This document shows, in pieces, positions 17,850 through 25,124 of a stretch of DNA of 32,909 bases. Both the position numbers and the translations under genes were made by a program. Each line of letters begins with the position of its first letter. The stretch's first letter is position 1. The notes below the pieces were generated by a model. The model saw only the letters and a list, made by a program, of their open reading frames with translations. It had not been told where the DNA came from and searched no databases. The DNA is from Bacteroidales bacterium (GTDB lineage Bacteria; Bacteroidota; Bacteroidia; Bacteroidales; Bacteroidaceae): assembly GCA_015654535.1 (NCBI GenBank), contig JAATGU010000117.1, positions 1-32,909 on the forward strand, read 5' to 3'.

Positions 17850-18338
17850 ATGGAACCGATCATTATCAATCCTATTGGCATCATACATACTCCTCATATG
17901 GATGTTAAAAATATGCCCATCCAACCTATTGCCGCCGAAGGTATCAAAGGTTATATTGAGCTACTCCCCGAATATATGGAGGGACTGAAAGATCTGGAAG
18001 GTTTTTCACATATCACGTTATTGTATCGTTTTCATAATATTAACGGTTATGAACTTGTGGTAATCCCATTTATGGATACGGAAAAGCGTGGAATATTTGC
18101 TTGCAAAGCCCCTAAAAGGCCTAATGCTATTGGTATGTCTACCGTTAAGCTCATCTCAATAGAAGGAAATATTCTGCATATTGAGCAAGTAGATATGCTT
18201 GATGGTACTCCGTTGATAGACATAAAGCCTTTTTATCCACGGTATGACAACCGAGAAAATGTGACTATAGGTTGGCTTGAAAAGAATAAAGATCTTCCAT
18301 TGGAAAGACTAAGGTCTGATGAGCGTTTCAAAGACTGA
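17850..18338 (+). CDS. TrmO/TsaA-like protein
   Basis: The 162-residue product matches the UPF0066 fold of TrmO, the SAM-dependent methyltransferase of t6A37 in tRNA. Motifs include PIGIIHTP (residues 7-14), LEGFSHITLLYRFH, CKAPKRPNAIGMSTVKL (around 89-105) and DMLDGTPLIDIKPFYPRYD. It lacks the C-terminal extension of E. coli TrmO. In this operon it lies between the binding protein and the permease. Stand-alone TsaA-like proteins are, as I recall, frequent beside metal-import genes in anaerobes, so a small-molecule methyltransferase acting on the imported ligand is an alternative to tRNA modification. Confidence 0.82.
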   Translation: MEPIIINPIGIIHTPHMDVKNMPIQPIAAEGIKGYIELLPEYMEGLKDLEGFSHITLLYRFHNINGYELVVIPFMDTEKRGIFACKAPKRPNAIGMSTVKLISIEGNILHIEQVDMLDGTPLIDIKPFYPRYDNRENVTIGWLEKNKDLPLERLRSDERFKD

Positions 18339-18356
18339 TTATTTAAACAACAACGA

Positions 18357-19349
18357 ATGAAGAATAGTGCTATTATAACAATAAGTTTTACCATATTGAT
18401 TGCTTTAAGCCTTCTTTCTCTTTCTATTGGCCGTTATCCTATTGTGCCAAAAGAGCTGTATGCCTACCTTTTCACCACAGGAAGTTATGATACAAACTTA
18501 CCCATTGTTTTGCTAAGTATCCGGTTACCAAGAATTATAGCCGCTATTGCTGTGGGAGGAGCACTTTCCATTGCGGGAGCTTCCTATCAGGGAATGTTCA
18601 GAAATCCAATGGTTAGTCCCGATATATTGGGAGTAACCGCAGGTGCCGGATTGGGTGCGGCTACTGCTATTCTGCTTTCTCTACCTCCTGTAGGAATTCA
18701 GTTATTATCTTTTGCCGGAGGCATCGGAGCAGTGTTGATTGCAGTAAGTATAAGTAAGTCAATTGGTAAAATACACGATGTTATTTTAGTTCTGGTTCTT
18801 TCGGGGATGATTATCTCCTCCTTATGTGGAGCGTTGATTTCCATGATTAAGTATATAGCCGATCCCGACGATAAACTTCCGGCAATTACTTATTGGCTAA
18901 TGGGAAGTTTGTCCGCCATCAGGATGGAAGATTTATATATTGTACTACCTATCATTGCTGTAGGTATTATTCCATTGATTCTCCTTAGCTGGCAATTAAA
19001 TGTTCTTTCGTTTGGTGACGATGAAGCGAAATCCCTTGGTATCAATACTTTTTTCCTGAGATCTTTGGTCATAGTCTGTGCTTCGTTGATTACGGCAAGC
19101 ATTGTATCGATCAGTGGTATCATAGGTTGGGTAGGGTTAATTATCCCGCATATTACTCGAATGATTACCGGTCCCAATCACCGAATTCTTTTACCCGCTT
19201 CCTTTTTATTGGGAGGTATTTTTCTTTTGTCAGTCGATAATTTGTCCAGATCCATTAGCAGTGTTGAAATTCCCATAGGAATACTTACGTCCATTATTGG
19301 AGCTCCTTTTTTTATTTATTTTCTAAAAAAATCAAAAAGATCATGGTAA
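18357..19349 (+). CDS. FecCD/BtuC-type ABC permease
   Basis: The 330-residue inner-membrane permease has about ten hydrophobic spans and the family signatures RLPRIIAAIAVGGALSIAGASYQGMFRNPMVSPDILGVTAGAGLGAA and GIIGWVGLIIPHITRMITGPNHR. It forms the transport channel for the lipoprotein receptors of the operon, as a homodimer with the ATPase encoded next. Its end overlaps that ATPase gene by 7 bases. Confidence 0.93.
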   Translation: MKNSAIITISFTILIALSLLSLSIGRYPIVPKELYAYLFTTGSYDTNLPIVLLSIRLPRIIAAIAVGGALSIAGASYQGMFRNPMVSPDILGVTAGAGLGAATAILLSLPPVGIQLLSFAGGIGAVLIAVSISKSIGKIHDVILVLVLSGMIISSLCGALISMIKYIADPDDKLPAITYWLMGSLSAIRMEDLYIVLPIIAVGIIPLILLSWQLNVLSFGDDEAKSLGINTFFLRSLVIVCASLITASIVSISGIIGWVGLIIPHITRMITGPNHRILLPASFLLGGIFLLSVDNLSRSISSVEIPIGILTSIIGAPFFIYFLKKSKRSW

Positions 19350-20143
19350 ACAAGCAGTTGGTACAGTTTGAATTTATACATGCCGATCTTGGATATGGCA
19401 GTCACAAAGTGTTGTCCGATATTAATCTGACCATTCAACCAGATTCCGTTACTTGTTTGATTGGCCCCAACGGAGTAGGAAAAACAACCTTATTTAAATC
19501 GGTGTTGGGCTTTTTGCCTCCACTTTCAGGAGAAATACGTTTGAATGGTAAAAGCATCACTCACTTTTCATCCAGAGATTTTGCCCGGCATGTGGCTTAC
19601 GTTCCACAGGCACATAATACTCCTTTCCCTTATAAAGTTATTGATGTGGTGCTTTTCGGGAGAAGCGCCCATTTAGGTTACTTCAATACTCCCGGACGAA
19701 AGGACCGGATGATAGCGGAATCATACTTAGATTTACTTGAAATAAACCATCTGGCAGAAAGATCTTTCCCCGAATTAAGTGGAGGTGAACAGCAAATGGT
19801 GATTATTGCACGGGCTCTGACTCAGGAAACTTCTTTTCTGATTTTTGATGAACCAACGTCCAATCTGGATTATGGAAATCAGATTCGGGTTATCCAGAAG
19901 ATTAAAACATTAAAAAAACAATCGGTAGGTATACTCATGGCTACTCATTCGCCAGATCATGCCTTTATGCTTGGCTCTCAAGTGATTATTCTTGATAAAG
20001 GTTCTCTTTTTCGGATAGGAACCCCCGATAATACAATAACAACTGATACTTTAAGACAGACTTACGGAGTAGATGTGCAAATATTCAATACTCCCAATGG
20101 GCTTGCTCCTTCAAGGAAAATATGTGCTCCTGTTATAATGTAA
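19343..20143 (+). CDS. ABC transporter ATPase (FecE/BtuD type)
   Basis: This 266-residue ATPase powers the FecCD-type importer. Walker A is GPNGVGKTT (residues 41-49), followed by the Q loop (VPQAH), the signature ELSGGEQQMV, Walker B FLIFDEPTSNLD and the switch His in ATHSPDH. It overlaps the permease gene by 7 bases, a sign of coupled production. Confidence 0.94.
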   Translation: MVNKQLVQFEFIHADLGYGSHKVLSDINLTIQPDSVTCLIGPNGVGKTTLFKSVLGFLPPLSGEIRLNGKSITHFSSRDFARHVAYVPQAHNTPFPYKVIDVVLFGRSAHLGYFNTPGRKDRMIAESYLDLLEINHLAERSFPELSGGEQQMVIIARALTQETSFLIFDEPTSNLDYGNQIRVIQKIKTLKKQSVGILMATHSPDHAFMLGSQVIILDKGSLFRIGTPDNTITTDTLRQTYGVDVQIFNTPNGLAPSRKICAPVIM

Positions 20144-20164
20144 GTACTTAAAATAGAAAAATGT

Positions 20165-20797
20165 ATGTACACAATGAATGCAAAAGAATATGACGAAAAA
20201 GTGATGAATGGATTTTTCAAGAAAGTATATCCGGTTATCGCTAGTCAGATTGTAGAAAGGACTCAGATAACAGAGGGTAAATGCGTTGACTTGGGTGGAG
20301 GTCCTGGAATGTTAGGTATTTCTTTGGCTAAAATCACCAACTTACAGGTTACGGTTTATGATCTGATGCAAGAGTGTGTGAAATTGGTGGCGAAGAATAG
20401 TCTGGAGAATGGCGTTTCTCATAAAGTGAATGCAATGCAGGGTAGGGCGGAAGAGATGTCTTTTGAAGATAATTCCATTGATTTGGTGGCGAGTCGCGGT
20501 TCAGTGTTCTTTTGGGAAGATCAACCAAAAGGATTATCCGAAGTTTATAGGATAATTAAACCGGGAGGATGGGCATACATCGGAGGTGGATTTGGTACGG
20601 CTGAGTTGCTTAAAGAAGTAAATGAACAACGATCGGCTGATCCTGAATGGAAAGAAAAACGAAAGCACCGAATGAAAAAGAATCCTCCTGAGCATTTTGT
20701 AGCGATTCTCAAGGAGCTTGAAATAGAAGGTGTCGTTGAATGGAGTGAAGAGGGAACCTGGATTATATTTCAAAAACCAAAAACAGACAATTCATGA
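20165..20797 (+). CDS. Class I SAM-dependent methyltransferase
   Basis: The 210-residue cytosolic protein has the Rossmann methyltransferase motifs: VDLGGGPGMLGISLAK (SAM loop, around residues 41-56), acidic YDLM, EEMSFEDNSIDLVASRGSVFFW and IIKPGGWAYIGGGFG. The methyl acceptor cannot be read. In-frame ATGs at 20165 and 20174 are both possible starts. It sits between the two importer halves of the operon and overlaps the second binding-protein gene by 4 bases (ATGA), so it is probably coupled to it. Methylation of the imported ligand or of a metallophore is an inference from context. Confidence 0.85.
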   Translation: MYTMNAKEYDEKVMNGFFKKVYPVIASQIVERTQITEGKCVDLGGGPGMLGISLAKITNLQVTVYDLMQECVKLVAKNSLENGVSHKVNAMQGRAEEMSFEDNSIDLVASRGSVFFWEDQPKGLSEVYRIIKPGGWAYIGGGFGTAELLKEVNEQRSADPEWKEKRKHRMKKNPPEHFVAILKELEIEGVVEWSEEGTWIIFQKPKTDNS

Positions 20798-21888
20798 AAC
20801 ATAGGGCTTCAAATAAAACGATAGAAGTCATCTTAATGGTGATACTTTGCCTTTTTACAGGTTGCAAACAAAAAAAGGCTAATAATCTTGTTCGGGAAGT
20901 TACTGATATGGCCGGACGTATCATGCAGGTGCCCGATACCATTAAACGAGTATATACTTCTCGTCCGGGAAGTATCTTGCTATATGCCGTAGATCCCGAT
21001 ATTTCTGTCTGCCGAAGTCTGCAACTGAACAAATCTTCTCGACCATTCTTGAAAAATAGTTATATTAATCTGCCTTATACCGATGGTTCTGTAGAAGAAA
21101 TTATGAAGTTAAAGCCGGATATTATCATTTCCTGTTTCGATATCAATGATAAGACCAAAGATGAGGCTGATAGATTGAGTAAAAAGACGGGTATTCCTGT
21201 TTTTCAAGTGGAAATAGATATGGGGAAATATCCGCAGACCTTTGATGCTTTGGGTAATTTGCTTTATCGACGCAAGCAAACCGACCGAATGAAACAATTT
21301 GTACACCAATATCTGGATATTATAGCTGCTAAGGCAAAATATATTCCGGAAGAAAAAAGGGTGAGGGTTTATTATGCTGAAGGGGAAAATGGACTGAAAA
21401 CTGATCCTTCCGGCTCTAAACATAGTCAGATCATCGATTTGGTGGGAGCAGTCAATGTGGCTGAAGTGAATGAACTCTCAGGTTCCGGGATGACGCCCGT
21501 TTCTATGGAACAAATCCTTTTGTGGAATCCGGATTTAATTCTGTGCTGGACGGGCGTGGGCATTACCATGTCTACCTATCGCTATGTAAATACGGATAAA
21601 GTGTGGCGCACTGTGGAAGCTGTCCGCAAGGGAAAAGTATATCAAATCCCGTTTGTGCCTTTCGGATGGTTTGATCGACCGCCTGGTACTAATCGGATTT
21701 TAGGAGAGATATGGACGGCCAAACTTCTTTATCCCAATTTATATAACTTTGATTTGAAAAAGGTTACAGAGGAATACTTTGAACTTTTCTATCATCGCAA
21801 ACTGACATCTAAAGAATTAATGAATATACTCTATCCTCAAACGGAAGATTTAGTTGATCCCAATTATAATAAGCGACTAAAAAAGTAA
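20794..21888 (+). CDS. FecB/BtuF-type substrate-binding lipoprotein 2
   Basis: A second class III binding protein of 364 residues, with lipidated C24 (LCLFTGC). It shares with the first one VTDMAGR near the mature start, YYAEGENGLKTDPSGSKHSQIIDLVG, LLWNPDLILCW and GWFDRPPGTNRILGEIW. Only one permease/ATPase pair is present, so both lipoproteins may feed the same channel with different ligands or forms of the ligand. It overlaps the methyltransferase gene by 4 bases. Confidence 0.87.
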   Translation: MKHRASNKTIEVILMVILCLFTGCKQKKANNLVREVTDMAGRIMQVPDTIKRVYTSRPGSILLYAVDPDISVCRSLQLNKSSRPFLKNSYINLPYTDGSVEEIMKLKPDIIISCFDINDKTKDEADRLSKKTGIPVFQVEIDMGKYPQTFDALGNLLYRRKQTDRMKQFVHQYLDIIAAKAKYIPEEKRVRVYYAEGENGLKTDPSGSKHSQIIDLVGAVNVAEVNELSGSGMTPVSMEQILLWNPDLILCWTGVGITMSTYRYVNTDKVWRTVEAVRKGKVYQIPFVPFGWFDRPPGTNRILGEIWTAKLLYPNLYNFDLKKVTEEYFELFYHRKLTSKELMNILYPQTEDLVDPNYNKRLKK

Positions 21889-21892
21889 GATT

Positions 21893-22963
21893 ATGCAAAA
21901 ACTAATTTATCATCCAGAAGCAAGTAAAGGCCTGAATGCTTGCACGCATTCTATATTGAAACCTCGAACTACGGAAAATGGCATTGAGTTACTCAAAAGA
22001 AAATCTATCAATGTATTTATCAATATGCCTTGTCCACTGAAGGTTGCTACACGGGCAAGTCTGGAGGAATTTGTTACTTCTTTTAATAAGGAGAGTGTGA
22101 TTCCTATTTATTCCCCGACGTTGTTTGATGGACATACTAAGGATATTGAAGCCAAACTGAAGTCCGCTCAGTATGAAGATGAAATACCTGAAATTATAAT
22201 TGCTTCAGGACTTCATACTGTGTTCTCCAAAGAATTTAAAGAACGCTTTATCGATACTCGCATTTATATTCCTGCAATTCCCGAGCAAGCGTATCAAAAA
22301 CTATCTACCCAATACAAGCGTTTGGTAGTCAATGATAATATTGGAATTATCGGAACTGGTTTTTGGAGTTTGGTTTGTGATTTGTCGGTAAGTATAAACG
22401 TTCCTTATCCCAGACAATGGACGGACTTGATAAATCCTATTTATAAAGGGCTAATCAGTGTTCACGGATATAATGGAAAGGCAAGTATTACCTCATTGTT
22501 GCTGATCTTAAAAGAAAGACTCGGTGAAGAGGCTATCTCCGGTTTTGGTAAGAATATCCGTAATATCTGGCATTTTGCAGAAATATTAAAGCGCATTGAT
22601 ACAAATGAACCCCGAAGAACTCCATTCAATTTACTTCCTAATGCGGCTGCAGTTCAGATGCCTTCCAAAAAACGTGGTGCCATACTGGAATTTGAAGAAG
22701 GGCCAATCCTTGCACCTATGCTGATGTATGTAAAAGCTTCTAAAGCTGAAATATGTAAACCTGTGATTCAGTTTTTCTTTAGTGATGTGATGCGAAGAAA
22801 TCTGCATCAAGGTGATTTCTATCTGGCTGATGAGATGAACTGGAAACAAAACTTTACTTTCCCTGATTGGAACTACTTAATGAATAACGATTACGAGCAG
22901 ATAAATCAAACATTGGATGCGAAATTTAGAGAAGGTTTAGGAAAAGATGTGTTTAACTTTTAA
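21893..22963 (+). CDS. Cytosolic PBP2-like protein (periplasmic-binding fold without signal peptide)
   Basis: This 356-residue protein resembles type 2 periplasmic binding proteins of the Fe3+/molybdate kind: lobe segments INVFINMPCPLKVATRASLEEF and VIPIYSPTLFDG, a linker-like WTDLINPIYKGLISVHGYNG, and a C-terminal RGAILEFEEGPILAPMLMYVKASKAE. It has no signal peptide and starts MQKLIYHPEAS, so it should be cytosolic. It lies 4 bases after the second binding lipoprotein and 9 before the GTPase. A cytosolic metal or oxyanion carrier is plausible; the assignment rests on remembered family patterns. Confidence 0.65.
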   Translation: MQKLIYHPEASKGLNACTHSILKPRTTENGIELLKRKSINVFINMPCPLKVATRASLEEFVTSFNKESVIPIYSPTLFDGHTKDIEAKLKSAQYEDEIPEIIIASGLHTVFSKEFKERFIDTRIYIPAIPEQAYQKLSTQYKRLVVNDNIGIIGTGFWSLVCDLSVSINVPYPRQWTDLINPIYKGLISVHGYNGKASITSLLLILKERLGEEAISGFGKNIRNIWHFAEILKRIDTNEPRRTPFNLLPNAAAVQMPSKKRGAILEFEEGPILAPMLMYVKASKAEICKPVIQFFFSDVMRRNLHQGDFYLADEMNWKQNFTFPDWNYLMNNDYEQINQTLDAKFREGLGKDVFNF

Positions 22964-22972
22964 AATAAAGAT

Positions 22973-23656
22973 ATGAAATTAATTACTGTTTCTGGTCCAC
23001 CCTCTTCCGGCAAAACGAGTGTGCTGACTCATGCTATCAAAACATTGATAACCGGCAGCCAAAAGGTAGGTGTGGTAAAGTTTGATTGCCTTACTACTGA
23101 TGATGATAAACTATTTCAGGCATTGGATATTCCGGTGAAAGTAGGACTTTCGGGTAATGTTTGTCCCGATCATTATTTTGTGAGTAACATAGAAGACTGC
23201 ATTCAATGGGGGAGAACGCAATCTCTCGATTTCTTAATATCCGAAAGCGCTGGACTCTGTAACCGATGTTCGCCTCATGTAACCGGAGTCTTGGCTGTTT
23301 GTGTCATTGATAATCTTATGGGAATCAATACTCCTAAAAAGATCGGTCCCATGTTGAAATATGCCGATATTGTTATTATCACAAGAGGAGATATTGTATC
23401 TCAAGCAGAACGTGAAGTCTTTGCATTTAAAGTTCGTCAAACAAATCCCAAAGCAAAAATACTACAAGTGAATGGTATTACAGGACAAGGGGCGGCGGAA
23501 TTGGCCAGCTTGTTTTATGATGCAAAAGACCTTGTTACCTTAAATGGAGGAAAATTACGCTTCTCTATGCCAGCAGCCTTATGTTCTTATTGCTTGGGGG
23601 AAACCAAAATAGGGAGAGACTTTCAACTTGGAAATATACGAAAAATAAAAGTTTAA
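22973..23656 (+). CDS. HypB/UreG-like metallochaperone GTPase
   Basis: The 227-residue protein begins with Walker A GPPSSGKT (residues 8-15) and shows the SIMIBI fold of nickel-insertion GTPases HypB and UreG. It carries Cys pairs C96xxC99 (ESAGLCNRCSPH, at the position of the HypB metal-site Cys) and C204xxC207 (CSYC), plus C39, C64 and C76. The usual guanine-specificity motif NKxD is TRGD (137-140), so nucleotide preference is uncertain. No urease or hydrogenase gene is nearby. It probably delivers or gates a metal for another protein in this operon. Confidence 0.8.
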   Translation: MKLITVSGPPSSGKTSVLTHAIKTLITGSQKVGVVKFDCLTTDDDKLFQALDIPVKVGLSGNVCPDHYFVSNIEDCIQWGRTQSLDFLISESAGLCNRCSPHVTGVLAVCVIDNLMGINTPKKIGPMLKYADIVIITRGDIVSQAEREVFAFKVRQTNPKAKILQVNGITGQGAAELASLFYDAKDLVTLNGGKLRFSMPAALCSYCLGETKIGRDFQLGNIRKIKV

Positions 23657-23657
23657 T

Positions 23658-24692
23658 ATGAAATTGAAACATTCAATTCCAATTATAATTCACAATATGA
23701 AAATTCTTGAAGAAAAAATAGAATTCATTCCAATAAAATATCCAGAAGTAATTACTTTTTTTAATAGCTATGGGCTGTCACTTGACGGAAAAGAGAGTTC
23801 GTTAGGGCATTTCTTGGATAATTTGAATCCGGATGATTATGAAGATATAGGCATAGATCGGGAAAAACTAATAGAGAACTTAGATAGTTTTCTTCGTCAA
23901 ATGCATGAAAATAATATTCAATCAGAGGCAGAAGTACTTTCCGTTACCATTATTGGTGGGCATGATAAAAATGGTAAATCGGAGAATAAAGAACTTACGC
24001 TGCAAAGTGGAACAGTTACCAGCATTGTTGGACCGACAGGTTCAGGGAAAAGTCGTTTGCTGGCTGATATTGAATGGATGGCTCAAAACGATACACCTAC
24101 GGGGCGAACAATCTTGATTAATGGTAAAAAACCTGATACCAATCTTCGTTTTTCCTTGGAGCATAAGTTGGTTGCCCAACTATCCCAGAATATGAACTTT
24201 GTGATGGATACATCGGCTGCCGATTTTATTGCGATGCATGCTGAGAGTCGTTACATTAGTAATTCTGAAAAAATAACGGAAGAAATTATTTATCAGGCTA
24301 ATTTGTTGGCTGGTGAACCTTTTAATGCCAATACTCCCGTGACTGCTTTGTCCGGAGGGCAGTCCAGAGCTTTGATGATAGCTGATACGGCTTTTTTGAG
24401 TTTATCTCCAATAGTATTAATTGATGAGATAGAGAATGCTGGCATTGATCGGAAGAAGGCTCTTGGATTACTTGTGAAAAAAGAGAAAATCGTTTTGATT
24501 GCTACTCATGATCCAATTCTTGCACTAATGGCTGTACAGCGTCTGGTCATTAAAAATGGAGGTATTTATAAAGTATTGACTACCTCTCCATCTGAAAAAA
24601 ATAATCTTAAAGCACTTCAATCTCTTGATAACCGGCTTTTGTCTTTACGAAATCTCTTACGAAACGGAGAGCGACTGGAAGAAAATATATAG
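23658..24692 (+). CDS. Orphan ABC ATPase with N-terminal DUF1858-like region
   Basis: The 344-residue protein has an N-terminal segment (about 20-82: KYPEVITFFNSYGL...GIDREKLIENLDSFL) that resembles DUF1858/ScdA-N small helical domains but lacks their Cys. An ABC ATPase domain follows: Walker A GPTGSGKS (125-132), LSGGQ (231-235), Walker B IVLIDE (252-257) and switch H284. No membrane partner is encoded beside it. The start at 23658 is one base after the GTPase stop; ATG 23697 is an alternative. It may act as a soluble ATPase together with the GTPase and the PBP2-like protein. Confidence 0.8.
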   Translation: MKLKHSIPIIIHNMKILEEKIEFIPIKYPEVITFFNSYGLSLDGKESSLGHFLDNLNPDDYEDIGIDREKLIENLDSFLRQMHENNIQSEAEVLSVTIIGGHDKNGKSENKELTLQSGTVTSIVGPTGSGKSRLLADIEWMAQNDTPTGRTILINGKKPDTNLRFSLEHKLVAQLSQNMNFVMDTSAADFIAMHAESRYISNSEKITEEIIYQANLLAGEPFNANTPVTALSGGQSRALMIADTAFLSLSPIVLIDEIENAGIDRKKALGLLVKKEKIVLIATHDPILALMAVQRLVIKNGGIYKVLTTSPSEKNNLKALQSLDNRLLSLRNLLRNGERLEENI

Positions 24693-24747
24693 GTGATGGC
24701 ATTTAGTTCTTCCGATTTTTAGTATGTTTGTAAAAAAGTGTAGAACA

Positions 24748-25077
24748 ATGAGTCTATTTATAAAAGGGGTATTGATCATTGAAACAGAAATGGGAGTCCA
24801 GATAAACTCCCGTATGGTTGAATTATTGAAGTTTATTGAAAAAACCGGTTCCTTGAATACAGCAGTAAAAGAGTTAGGTATGTCTTATTCGTATGCATGG
24901 AACCTGTTGTTCAAATTAAATTGCCAGCTTCCTCAGCCGCTTGTAATTTTACAACGAGGTGGTAAAGGTGGAGGAGTAGCCTCTTTAACAGATCAGGGCA
25001 GAAACTTTATTAAACAATATGAAAAGCTAAAAAAAGATTTTCACGAATTTTTGAAAGAACATCCCATGCAATTATAA
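24748..25077 (+). CDS. ModE-like winged-helix DNA-binding protein (no molybdate-binding domain)
   Basis: The 109-residue protein matches the N-terminal DNA-binding domain of E. coli ModE: RMVELLKFIEKTGSLNTAVKELGMSYSYAWNLLFKLN and the wing RGGKGGGVASLTDQG (residues 70-84). The C-terminal Mop domains that bind molybdate are absent. I use the ATG at 24748; a longer frame from 24724 overlaps a -7-like box (TATGTTTG, 24723-24730), which may give the gene its own promoter. It is the last gene of the operon and the natural candidate to bind the inverted repeat at 13351-13380. Confidence 0.85.
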   Translation: MSLFIKGVLIIETEMGVQINSRMVELLKFIEKTGSLNTAVKELGMSYSYAWNLLFKLNCQLPQPLVILQRGGKGGGVASLTDQGRNFIKQYEKLKKDFHEFLKEHPMQL

Positions 25078-25082
25078 ATGTT

Positions 25083-25100
25083 TGGTTATCTTTTTAACCA
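25083..25100. terminator. Weak hairpin between convergent genes
   Basis: TGGTTA (25083-25088) and TAACCA (25095-25100) form a short stem in the 47-bp space between the ModE-like gene and dinB. There is no U-tract, so terminator function is only suggested by position. Confidence 0.3.
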
Positions 25101-25124
25101 TCCATCCACCGTTGCACAATCATT

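Noticed and set aside
13470..25077. Plain cobalamin (BtuB-BtuFCD) uptake operon
   Set aside because: The tetrapyrrole methylase and importer fit, but there is no B12 riboswitch and the ModE-like regulator, GTPase, PBP2-like protein and orphan ATPase are not explained. Corrinoid uptake cannot be excluded.
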